Source: Thermoanaerobacterales bacterium
GTDB taxonomy: Bacteria; Actinomycetota; Acidimicrobiia; Acidimicrobiales; JACDCH01
Direction of reading: 5' to 3'
NCBI GenBank assembly: GCA_017577565.1
Contig: PKRH01000116.1
Location: 1 to 10,902, forward strand
Length of the DNA stretch: 10,902 bases
Shown here: piece by piece, positions 1 to 5,255 of the stretch
Layout of the letters: each line of letters opens with the position of its first letter
How positions within the stretch are numbered: the first letter of the stretch is position 1
Translations under genes and position numbers: made by a program
The notes under the pieces: generated by a model
The model's input: the letters and a program-made list of their open reading frames with translations, nothing else
What the model was told of the DNA's origin: nothing
Databases searched by the model: none

Positions 1-105
1 TACTGCTGATGCAGATTGTTCTCTATTCTTTTTTTTTTACACGAAGAAGACGGCTACCGAGCTCGGTCCCCGTCCCGTGGCCTCGAAGTTTTGTATACAG
101 GACAG
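1..105. other. Degraded Illumina Nextera P7/i7 adapter (artefact, not genomic)
   Basis: Seen by base-by-base comparison with the known adapter. A T run at 29-38 is followed at 40-63 by a match to the P7 flow-cell primer (18 of 24 bases, including AGAAGACGGC). Next come exactly 8 bases (64-71) where the i7 index belongs. Positions 72-105 then match the Nextera read-2 transposase end (26 of 34 bases). Order, spacing and length are those of the real adapter, and the mismatch rate fits a low-quality read tail. Positions 1-28 are presumably noise read past the adapter. Open frames crossing this stretch are not real. The C run at 132-142 just inside is probably also low quality. Confidence 0.93.
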
Positions 106-106
106 G

Positions 107-1056
107 CCCCCCGGGGGACCGGGGTCGACCACCCCCCCCCCCTCCGCGGACCCCGCGCTCCGGCGCCGGCCGCCGGCCCGCCCGGCCGCCCGCCACAGGA
201 GGGCCGGGTCGCCGACCGGCTCGGCCGCCGCGGCCAGGAGCAGTTGTCGGGTGCGGGCCGGCAGCTCGTCCAGCCGGCGACGGATGCGCTGCTCGGTGGG
301 GTCGGCGAGCGGCCGGGTACCCGGGGGGCGGAAGCCGCCCGCCAGCCCGGCGGCGGTCGACCGCCAGGACACCTCGACGAGCGCCCGCGGGTTGCCCCGG
401 GTCTCGGCGACGAGCCGGTCGCGGACCCGCTCGTCGAGCCGCCCGGGGACGACGGCGGCCAGCAGGGCGCGGGCGTCGGTGGCGCCGAGGGCGTCGACGA
501 GGAGCGCCGGCAGCCCGGCCAGGTCGCCGGTGTCGCCGGGCGTGCGGAGCGCGAGAACCAGCGCGACCGGCGCCGCCGGGAGCCGGCGGGCCACGAACCC
601 CAGCACCTGGGCCGACGGACGGTCGAGCCACTGGACGTCGTCGACGAGGCCGACGAGCGGTCCCCCCTCGGCCACCTCGGTCAGGAGGCCGAGCACCGCG
701 CCGCCGACCAGGAAGGGGTCCGGGTCCCGGCCCGTGGCCAGCCCGAGGGCCGTGCCGAGGGCGTCGCGCTGCGGCCCCGGCAGGTCCCCCAGCCCCTCCA
801 GCAGGGGCGCGCACAGCTGGTGCAGGCCGGCGAAGGCGATCGCCCGCTCGGGCTCGACGCCCGCCGCCCGCAGCAGGCGGCACCCCGAGGCCCGCGCCGC
901 CACGTGGTCGAGCAGGGCGGTCCGGCCGACGCCCGCCTCGCCCCGCACGACCAGGGCCCGGCTCCGCCCGTCCCACACGTCGTCGACCAGCCGGTCGAGC
1001 GCGCCCGTCTCGGCGGCGCGCCCCACCAGCCCGGACCCAGCACGCCTGTTGGACAT
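107..1056 (-). CDS. LuxR-type AAA/STAND ATPase transcriptional regulator, C-terminus missing (partial)
   Basis: This is the N-terminal ~316 codons of a large regulator of the LuxR/MalT-like ATPase type. The protein opens with SNRRAGSGLVGRAAE, the usual 'LVGR.AE' entry of this family. A Walker A-like loop, GEAGVGRT, lies at residues 39-46 and a Walker B region, PLVGLVDDVQWLD, at 133-145. An Arg-rich helical segment follows. Family members usually run to about 900 residues and end in a LuxR helix-turn-helix; here the contig end removes that part, so the DNA-binding domain is inferred. The Walker A lysine is replaced by arginine (codon CGG). The ATG at 1056 is the best start because the family motif begins ten residues later, although no strong ribosome site precedes it. 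Reading becomes doubtful below about position 180, where Gly/Arg-rich low-complexity residues replace the expected helix. A divergent gene starts at 1305. Confidence 0.85.
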
Positions 1057-1079
1057 CGGTCACCGCCCGGGCCGAGGGG

Positions 1080-1102
1080 CTCGTACGAGTCGTCGTGCGA
1101 CG
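1080..1102. promoter_or_regulatory. Pair of adjacent palindromes, candidate operator upstream of the LuxR-type gene
   Basis: The near-identical palindromic octamers TCGTACGA (1081-1088) and TCGTGCGA (1093-1100) have centres 12 bp apart. The first extends to the 10-bp palindrome CTCGTACGAG and the second to CGTCG-TG-CGACG. They lie 24-46 bp upstream of the regulator start, in the 248-bp gap it shares with the divergent small gene at 1305. A dimeric regulator binding site is inference. CG-rich palindromes are common at this base composition, so confidence is low. Confidence 0.3.
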
Positions 1103-1304
1103 GTCCCGGGTGTCCGGGTGCGCCGCGGGCCTCGGACCGAGCGCGCCGCGCGACGGCTTCCCTGGCCACGCTAGCGGTCGCTCGGGGCCGTCCCTCGGCG
1201 GCACGGACCGGACGGGTCGCCCACGGCCGGCAGGCCCACTGGGCACACCCACGGTTGCCAGGGGGTCGCCCGGGCGCGACGGTGGCAGGAGCGAAGGAGG
1301 GCCC

Positions 1305-1508
1305 ATGACCGTCGCCGGCGACATCATGCGCACCTGGCCCGAGGTCACCGTCGACGCCGGGACGGTCCTGCCCGAGGCGATCCTCGACGTCGGGCCGGTC
1401 GAGCTCAGCGACCACCACTGGGGGATCGTCGGCTCGATCCCCTACGACGGCCACGTCGTCCTCGCCCTGTTCGCGAGCGCGCCCGGGCCGAGGGGGCTGC
1501 ACCCGTGA
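1305..1508 (+). CDS. Small hypothetical protein (67 aa)
   Basis: Unrecognised. The ATG at 1305 is preceded by a strong ribosome site, AAGGAGG (1294-1300), four bases away. All but a few third codon positions are G or C, as in the long genes here, which supports real coding. The product is acidic and has no signal peptide or membrane segment. Its N-terminus, VAGDIMRTWPEVTVDAGTVL, loosely recalls the first strand and helix of a CBS domain (DIM...TV...), but it is too short and the resemblance may be chance. The stop overlaps the GTG of the next small gene by four bases (GTGA), so the two are probably co-translated. It is divergent from the LuxR-type ATPase gene. Confidence 0.62.
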   Translation: MTVAGDIMRTWPEVTVDAGTVLPEAILDVGPVELSDHHWGIVGSIPYDGHVVLALFASAPGPRGLHP

Positions 1509-1648
1509 GCATGTACCTGTCCAACACCGACGTCCACCCGACGGGCGACGAGCCGGTCGAGTTCATCGACCCCGAGCTGCTGGCGGTCGAGGCCGCAGGG
1601 CAGGTCGACGAGGCGGGCCCGCCCGCTGAGGACGACGCCGCGGGGTGA
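1505..1648 (+). CDS. Tiny hypothetical acidic protein (47 aa)
   Basis: Unrecognised. It begins at GTG 1505, inside the TGA of the preceding small gene, or at ATG 1511 (MYLSNTDVHPTGDEPVEF). Third positions are almost all G or C up to the stop at 1646-1648. The product is rich in Asp, Glu, Pro and Ala, with an ordered-looking N-terminal half and an acidic Ala/Gly/Pro tail. It has no cysteine, membrane segment or known motif. The GTGA overlap suggests translational coupling. A hairpin candidate follows at 1654-1690. The role is unknown; a small partner of the 67-aa protein is a guess from position only. Confidence 0.5.
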   Translation: MSMYLSNTDVHPTGDEPVEFIDPELLAVEAAGQVDEAGPPAEDDAAG

Positions 1649-1653
1649 GCGCG

Positions 1654-1690
1654 CGCCGACCTGGCGCCCGTGGGGCTCGGCTGGTCGGCG
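1654..1690. terminator. Hairpin between convergent small genes and tRNA-Arg
   Basis: CGCCGACC (1654-1661) pairs perfectly with GGTCGGCG (1683-1690). A smaller inner stem, GCCC/GGGC, sits at 1666-1669/1673-1676. It lies six bases past the stop of the small gene pair and ten bases past the 3' end of tRNA-Arg on the other strand. It could therefore end transcripts from both sides. No U-tract is present, as is common in high-GC genomes. Confidence 0.4.
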
Positions 1691-1700
1691 TCCCCGGTCG

Positions 1701-1774
1701 CGCCTCCGGTAGGACTCGAACCCACGACCCGCTGCTTAGAAGGCAGCCGCTCTATCCAGCTGAGCTACGGAGGC
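1701..1774 (-). tRNA. tRNA-Arg (anticodon TCT)
   Basis: The reverse strand folds into a complete 74-nt cloverleaf. The acceptor GCCTCCG/CGGAGGC is perfect, with discriminator G at 1701. The D arm is GCTC/GAGC. The anticodon stem GCTGC/GCAGC holds the loop CTTCTAA, giving anticodon TCT, which reads AGA/AGG Arg codons. The T arm has the TTCGAGT loop. The CCA end is not encoded. It is divergent from tRNA-His, with about 104 bp between them. Confidence 0.96.
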
Positions 1775-1785
1775 TTGCCCACCCC

Positions 1786-1791
1786 AAGCTA
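1786..1791 (-). promoter_or_regulatory. Candidate -10 box for tRNA-Arg
   Basis: On the minus strand TAGCTT (TANNNT type) lies 11 bases before the tRNA-Arg 5' end, a plausible distance for a short 5' leader. No convincing -35 hexamer was found at 16-18 bp, so this rests on one weak box. Confidence 0.3.
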
Positions 1792-1834
1792 GTGGAGGGC
1801 CACGGGGAAGGGACCCACGACGACCCCCTCCGGG

Positions 1835-1866
1835 TTGGTCGTGCGGCCCCTCGGTTCGGATAGTCT
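1835..1866 (+). promoter_or_regulatory. Candidate promoter for the tRNA-His/tRNA-Lys pair
   Basis: TTGGTC (1835-1840) resembles a -35 box and TAGTCT (1861-1866) a -10 box. Their spacing of 20 bp is longer than ideal. The -10 ends 12 bases before the tRNA-His G-1 position. This is the AT-richest spot of the tRNA intergenic region. Confidence 0.35.
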
Positions 1867-1878
1867 AAGAGGTCCCGT

Positions 1879-1956
1879 GGTGACCGTAGCTCAGTTGGCT
1901 AGAGCGTCAGGTTGTGGCCCTGAAGGTCGGGAGTTCGATTCTCCTCGGTCACCCCA
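1879..1956 (+). tRNA. tRNA-His (anticodon GTG), CCA encoded
   Basis: A complete cloverleaf spans 1880-1953. The acceptor GTGACCG/CGGTCAC is perfect. The anticodon stem TCAGG/CCTGA encloses TTGTGGC, so the anticodon is GTG. The T loop is TTCGATT. G at 1879 supplies the histidine-specific G-1 and pairs with discriminator C at 1953. CCA is encoded at 1954-1956, unlike the two neighbouring tRNAs. Confidence 0.97.
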
Positions 1957-1984
1957 GGACCGGTGCTAGCCTCATCGGTCCCGT

Positions 1985-2057
1985 GCCCCTCTAGCTCAAT
2001 TGGCAGAGCAACGGACTCTTAATCCGCAGGTTCTGGGTTCGAGTCCCAGGGGGGGTA
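1985..2057 (+). tRNA. tRNA-Lys (anticodon CTT), with weakened acceptor stem
   Basis: A 73-nt cloverleaf with D arm GCTC/GAGC, anticodon loop CTCTTAA (anticodon CTT) and T arm CTGGG-TTCGAGT-CCCAG. Discriminator A is at 2057 and no CCA is encoded. The acceptor GCCCCTC/GGGGGGT contains two G-U wobbles, including the terminal 1-72 pair, and the anticodon stem has an A27-C43 mismatch. It may be functional but sub-optimal, or the poly-G stretch at 2049-2055 may hold a base error. It lies 28 bases after tRNA-His and is likely co-transcribed with it. Confidence 0.93.
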
Positions 2058-2063
2058 CGTCGT

Positions 2064-2098
2064 GGAGGCCCTGGCCGGGTGGACCGGCCAGGGCCTCC
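2064..2098. terminator. Strong hairpin terminator of the tRNA-His/Lys transcript
   Basis: A perfect 15-bp inverted repeat joins GGAGGCCCTGGCCGG (2064-2078) and CCGGCCAGGGCCTCC (2084-2098) around the loop GTGGA. It starts seven bases after tRNA-Lys. There is no U-tract, but the stem is the longest perfect one noticed in the window. It also lies 22 bases downstream of the minus-strand gene ending at 2121, so it may serve both directions. Confidence 0.75.
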
Positions 2099-2120
2099 GA
2101 CGTTCCGGGGGGACGGGCGC

Positions 2121-2326
2121 TCAGCCGAGCGTGCCGGTGAGCTCGTCCGTGGCCGGCACGGACACGTCGACCGCGAGGTCGTCCAAGCGGTCCCGGGCGA
2201 TGACGTCCTCGCCGGCGGTGGTCCAGACGCGTACTCCTCGGCGTCCATGACCAGGTGCTCAGGGTCGACCAGTGCCTCCTCGACCACCGGGTCGGGCGGG
2301 CCGAGCGGCGCGGTCGTCGTGGTCAT
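2121..2326 (-). pseudogene. Frameshifted small gene, probable tail of a lipoprotein-like protein
   Basis: From ATG 2326 the frame reads MTTTTAPLGPPDPVVEEALV and on to DAEEY, then loses sense. Restoring one base near 2230-2233 joins it to VWTTAGEDVIARDRLDDLAV and ...DELTGTLG, with a stop at 2121. That gives 68 aa. Both halves are acidic with consistent codon use. Upstream of the ATG the same frame stays open to a TGA at 2456-2458 and encodes CGSGEDAASGDDADEAGSA then TTTVP. A Cys followed by an acidic, Thr-rich linker is typical of actinobacterial lipoproteins. No start codon or intact signal peptide exists in that frame, so a second frame break near 2400-2420 is possible. Family unknown. The breaks may be biological or sequencing errors. 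Confidence 0.5.
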
Positions 2327-2540
2327 CGGTACCGTCGTGGTCGCCGAGCCCGCCTCGTCGGCGTCGTCACCTGACGCGGCATCCTCACCCGACCCGCAGA
2401 CGCCGGCCAGCGAGCAAACCTCGCGACCACCGGCTGACCCGGCCCTCGGACGCCCTCACGGCTCCCACGGTCATTGCCAGCACGACCACTCCACGTGGTG
2501 TAGAACGTCCTGGCAGCGGACAGGACGAGGGGGCACGTAC
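2327..2540. other. Gap between two broken genes, with possible lost lipoprotein N-terminus
   Basis: The left part (2327-2420, minus) probably encodes the acidic linker and lipid-anchor cysteine (codon 2396-2398) of the neighbouring broken gene. The right part holds the palindrome CCACGTGG (2491-2498) and, for the rightward gene, a possible -10 box TAGAAC (2501-2506). TTGCCA (2474-2479) looks like a -35 box but is 21 bp away, too far for a confident promoter. Confidence 0.3.
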
Positions 2541-3001
2541 ATGGCGGACCACATCCCTCCCCCGCCGCCGCCGCCAGGGCAGTGGCAGGGGCAGCTCCAT
2601 GCCCCACCGGGGCAGCAATGGCAGCAGCCCGCGGCGTGGCAGCAGCACGGCTACTACCAGCCGGCACCTGCACAGCTCGGCGCCGGGCTCCATGTGACGA
2701 GCATCGTCACCGGGATCTTCGGGGTGATCTGCGGGTTGATCCCGCTCTTCTTCCTCGGTGCCTGGGCCTTCGGGTCGAGCGCGCTGGTCGTCGGCGTCAT
2801 CGCCTACCGAAAGGCGAAGGCCGTCGGCCAGAGGCAGGGCCGGGCTGGCATGATCCTCGGCGCGCGATCGCCCTCGTGCTCGGGACGATCGGCTTTGCCA
2901 TCGTGGCGGACGCGTTCGACACGCTCGATGACGACCTCAGCTGCATCGAGGAGGCCGACACGCCGCAGGAGCTCGACGAGTGCAACGAGGGCGGTTCCTG
3001 A
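2541..3001 (+). pseudogene. DUF4190-like small membrane protein with an internal frameshift
   Basis: ATG 2541 follows GAGGGG (2527-2532) at eight bases. The N-terminus is a Pro/Gln-rich cytoplasmic tail (MADHIPPPPPPPGQW, then Gln/Tyr/Pro repeats). A hydrophobic segment, VTSIVTGIFGVICGLIPLFF, follows, then a second, ALVVGVIAYRKAKAVG, then GRAGMILG. One base missing in the GGCGCGCG stretch at 2859-2866 shifts the frame. Beyond it the neighbouring frame reads AIALVLGTIGFAIVADAFDT and an acidic tail to TGA 3001. Repaired, the protein is 153 aa with the layout of actinobacterial DUF4190 proteins: disordered tail, then hydrophobic hairpins flanking 'KA.GQ..GR.G..LG'. The function of that family is unknown. 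Codon use is less G/C-biased than in the flanking enzymes. It may be a live gene with a sequencing error. Confidence 0.65.
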
Positions 3002-3053
3002 GCAGCTGAGAACCCGCTCCTGCCGCCGGGGCGCCTGTGGTAACCAGGCCCGC

Positions 3054-3623
3054 GTGGAGATCGACGTCAGGCCGGCGACCGTCTTCGACGACGTGGCCAC
3101 GATGGTCGGGCCGAAGCGCCCGGACGCCAACGTCTGCTGGTGCCTGAGCTACCGCATCCCGTCGAAGGAGAACCGGGCGCTGGTCGGCCCGGCGCGGGGC
3201 GAGCGGGTCCGGCAGCTGATGGAGCAGGGCCCGATCGGCGTCCTCGCCTACAAGGGCGACGAGGTCGTGGGCTGGGCCGCGGTGGCACCCCGGGCCGAGA
3301 CGACCTTCGCCCGCAACCGCAAGATCCCCCACGTCGACGATCTCGACGCCTGGTGCGTCTGGTGCATCCGGGTGCGTCCCGGCCACCGGAAGCAGGGGAT
3401 CTCGCTGCCGCTGCTCGAGGGAGCCGTCGAGTTCGCCCGTGAGAACGGCGCCCCCGCCATCGAGGGCTACCCGGTCGACAACCAGGGCGCGCGGGTCGAC
3501 ACGACCATGGCCTACGTCGGCACCCGCCGGCTCTTCGAGCGCGCGGGGTTCACCAAGGTCGCCGACACCACCTCCGTGCTGGACGGGTTCCCCCGCGTCC
3601 TCATGCGCCGCGACCTGCGCTGA
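3054..3623 (+). CDS. GNAT-family N-acetyltransferase (189 aa)
   Basis: Predicted to transfer an acetyl group from acetyl-CoA to an unidentified amine. The GNAT core is visible: the N-terminal strand MEIDVRPATVFDDVATMVGP, a mid-protein strand pair GVLAYKGDEVVGWAAV (62-77), and motif A at 107-128, VRVRPGHRKQG-type, which builds the pyrophosphate-binding loop (R112, G115). The third loop residue is Ser117 instead of Gly/Ala. The C-terminal strand and helix are RRLFERAGF (158-166). CWC (28-30) and C101/C104 make it cysteine-rich, as in a subgroup sharing 'GPKRPDANVCWCLSYR'. GTG 3054 is chosen because the conserved N-terminus starts there; the upstream frame has no ATG. No ribosome site is seen. 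The small palindrome TGGTAACCA (3038-3046) sits just upstream, and TAACCA is a poor -10 match seven bases from the GTG. Substrate unknown. Confidence 0.87.
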   Translation: MEIDVRPATVFDDVATMVGPKRPDANVCWCLSYRIPSKENRALVGPARGERVRQLMEQGPIGVLAYKGDEVVGWAAVAPRAETTFARNRKIPHVDDLDAWCVWCIRVRPGHRKQGISLPLLEGAVEFARENGAPAIEGYPVDNQGARVDTTMAYVGTRRLFERAGFTKVADTTSVLDGFPRVLMRRDLR

Positions 3624-3636
3624 CGGGACGACGACC

Positions 3637-3666
3637 CGGTCGGGGCACGGGGGTCTCCCCCGACCG
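3637..3666 (+). terminator. Hairpin after the GNAT gene
   Basis: CGGTCGGGG (3637-3645) pairs with CCCCGACCG (3658-3666) in a perfect 9-bp stem around a 12-base loop, 13 bases past the GNAT stop. No U-tract. It separates the GNAT gene from the flavin protein gene, which has its own ribosome site. Confidence 0.5.
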
Positions 3667-3757
3667 ATGAGCGACGCCACCCGCGACGGTCCCACCGGGT
3701 GACGACCCGCCGACCACGGCGGCGCAGCCACCCGTACGAGGAGGGACGCGAGACCCC

Positions 3758-4264
3758 ATGACCGCACCCACCAGCACCAGGCTCGACCCGCGGTTCAGCG
3801 AGCCCGACGCCACCGCCACCACCTGGGACGACGCCGTGGCGGTCCTGCGGAGCGCCGGGGTGTCCTGGCTGACGACGGTGCGGGCCGACGGGCGCCCGCA
3901 CGTCACGCCGCTGGTCGCGGTGTGGCTCGACGGCGCCGTCCACTTCTGCACCGGCCCGGAGGAGCAGAAGGCCCGGAACCTGGCGGCCAACCCGCACGTC
4001 GTCCTGACCACCGGGTGCAACCGGTGGGACGACGGGCTCGACGTCGTCGTCGAGGGCCGGGCGGAGCGGACGACCGACGAGGCGACCCTGGCCCGGCTCG
4101 CCGACGCGTGGCGGGCCACGTGGGACGGGCGCTGGGACTTCGAGGTCCGAAACGGCGCCTTCCACCACCCCGACGGCGGCGAGGCCCACGTCTGGTCGGT
4201 CACCCCGACGAAGGTGCTCGCCTTCGGCAAGGGCACCTTCAGCCACACGACGCACCGGTTCTGA
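3758..4264 (+). CDS. PPOX-class FMN/F420-binding split-barrel protein (168 aa)
   Basis: A small cytoplasmic oxidoreductase of the pyridoxamine 5'-phosphate oxidase-like fold, which binds FMN or the deazaflavin F420. Residues 33-56 read AGVSWLTTVRADGRPHVTPL, the strand-turn-strand typical of this family. EEQKARNLAANPHVVLTTG (68-86) is the matching 'K..NL..NP.v.l' segment. The C-terminal VWSVTPTKVLAFG (145-157) closes the barrel. Length is normal. The ATG at 3758 has a purine-rich ribosome site, GAGGAGGGA (3738-3746), 11 bases upstream. FMN versus F420 cannot be decided from sequence alone, though F420 use is common in actinobacteria. It converges with the AraC gene with 22 bases between stops. 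Substrate unknown. Confidence 0.88.
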   Translation: MTAPTSTRLDPRFSEPDATATTWDDAVAVLRSAGVSWLTTVRADGRPHVTPLVAVWLDGAVHFCTGPEEQKARNLAANPHVVLTTGCNRWDDGLDVVVEGRAERTTDEATLARLADAWRATWDGRWDFEVRNGAFHHPDGGEAHVWSVTPTKVLAFGKGTFSHTTHRF

Positions 4265-4289
4265 GCCCGCGCCGGACCCCGGGCGCTCA
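4262..4289. terminator. Imperfect hairpin across both stop codons of a convergent pair
   Basis: TGAGC (4262-4266), which starts with the stop codon of the PPOX gene, pairs with GCTCA (4285-4289), which contains the stop of the AraC gene. Two more C-G pairs are possible with one bulged base. The stem is short, so it is a weak bidirectional terminator candidate. Confidence 0.3.
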
Positions 4290-5144
4290 CGCCGTGACCA
4301 GCTCGCGGCGGCCGGCCCAGGCCACGTCGTCGACGGCCAGCCACGGCGCCCCCGCGACGGCGCGCGGCGTCACGCCGGTGAACGCGACCACCTCCCGGTG
4401 GAGGTGCGACTGGTCGGCGTAGCCCGTCTCCGCCGCCACCAGCGCGGGCGGGTGGCCGGCCGCCAGGCGGTGGGCGGCCGCGTCGAACCGGACGAGCTGC
4501 GCCGCCCGCTTCGGGGTCAGGCCCACCTGGGCCCGGAAACGGGACCACAGGCGCTTGCGACCCCACCCCACCTCGGCCGCCAGCTCCTCGACCCGGACCT
4601 GCCCGCGGGCGGCGACGATCCGGCGCCAGGCCTCCCCGACCTCGGGGTCGACCGGCCGCCCGACCTCGAGCCGCCGGGCCAGCGCGGCCTCGGCGACGGC
4701 GAACCGCTCCTCCCACGAGCCGGCTGCCTGCAGCCGCTCCTGGGTGCGCACCGCGTCCCGGCCCCAGAGGTCCTCCAGGGCGACGACCGAGCCGGCCAGC
4801 GGCGCCGCCGCCCCGAACACCTGGTGGGCGACCGTGGGCGACAGGCGCACCTGCAGGCAGGCGACCTCCCACCCGCCGCCCCGCACGCTGCCGTGGGCCA
4901 GGCCGGCGACGACGGTGCCCCGCTGGCGCCGCCCGCTGGCCTCGTCCACCGCGTACAGCTCGTCGCCCGCGCCGACGTCGACGACGACGGTGACCGCCGG
5001 GTGCGGGACGACCCGCAGGTCGATCGGCCCCGGCTCGCGGTCGACGAAGCCGGCCATGCCGACCCCGGGCAGTCGGAGGGGGCGGGCCGGCGTCGCGATC
5101 TCCCAGGCGGGCACCGCGCCACCGGCGGGTCGAGCGGCGGACAT
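4287..5144 (-). CDS. AraC-family transcriptional regulator (285 aa)
   Basis: A cytoplasmic DNA-binding regulator. The N-terminal ~165 residues form a ligand-sensing-like domain resembling the DUF6597 type (VPHPAVTVVVDVGAG at 47-60). The C-terminal AraC domain has two helix-turn-helix units: VEELAAEVGWGRKRLWSRFR (185-204), then LVAAETGYADQSHLHREV (235-252), with the family signature GYADQSHLHREVVAFTGVTP at 241-260. Length is normal for the family. The start at 5144 is supported by a TANNNT -10 box, TAGCGT (5156-5151 on the minus strand), exactly six bases before the ATG. This implies a leaderless message. It is divergent from the amidase gene with 111 bp between starts, so it may control itself and the amidase; that is inference from layout. 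The ligand is unknown. Confidence 0.9.
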   Translation of the reverse strand: MSAARPAGGAVPAWEIATPARPLRLPGVGMAGFVDREPGPIDLRVVPHPAVTVVVDVGAGDELYAVDEASGRRQRGTVVAGLAHGSVRGGGWEVACLQVRLSPTVAHQVFGAAAPLAGSVVALEDLWGRDAVRTQERLQAAGSWEERFAVAEAALARRLEVGRPVDPEVGEAWRRIVAARGQVRVEELAAEVGWGRKRLWSRFRAQVGLTPKRAAQLVRFDAAAHRLAAGHPPALVAAETGYADQSHLHREVVAFTGVTPRAVAGAPWLAVDDVAWAGRRELVTA

Positions 5145-5150
5145 GGGGCC

Positions 5151-5156
5151 ACGCTA
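5151..5156 (-). promoter_or_regulatory. -10 box of a probably leaderless AraC-regulator transcript
   Basis: TAGCGT on the minus strand is followed by six bases (GGCCCC) and then the ATG. That is the spacing expected when transcription starts at the A of the start codon. No ribosome site is present. No -35 box is evident at 17-18 bp, which is a G-rich run. Confidence 0.45.
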
Positions 5157-5187
5157 CGGGGTCGGCCGCCGATCCCCCCGCGACATT

Positions 5188-5198
5188 GCTCCAAGAGC
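5188..5198. promoter_or_regulatory. Small inverted repeat in the AraC/amidase divergent gap
   Basis: GCTC-CAA-GAGC lies in an AT-richer patch (ACATTGCTCCAAGAG) midway between the divergent starts, 44 bp from the regulator ATG and 58 bp from the amidase ATG. It is a candidate operator for the AraC protein. AraC proteins often bind direct rather than inverted repeats, so this is weak. Confidence 0.25.
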
Positions 5199-5255
5199 GC
5201 GGGCCGGACGAGGGCCGACGCTGGGCGGGCACCGACGTCCCGGACAGGAGCGACC

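Noticed and set aside
1305..1380. CBS domain in the 67-aa protein
   Set aside because: Only a short N-terminal resemblance is seen; the protein is too short for a complete CBS repeat.
9..1508. Long plus-strand open frame starting in the left end
   Set aside because: It starts inside adapter sequence and runs antisense to the LuxR-type ATPase. Only the last 67 codons (from 1305) have their own ribosome site and natural codon use.
2079..3623. A single 514-aa plus-strand protein covering the DUF4190-like and GNAT regions
   Set aside because: It is an accidental joining: the front is antisense to the broken lipoprotein-like gene, the middle belongs to a frameshifted membrane protein, and only 3054-3623 is the GNAT enzyme.
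4398..5255. Plus-strand extension in front of the amidase ATG
   Set aside because: It lies antisense to the AraC gene. The amidase family opening and a ribosome site both support the start at 5256.
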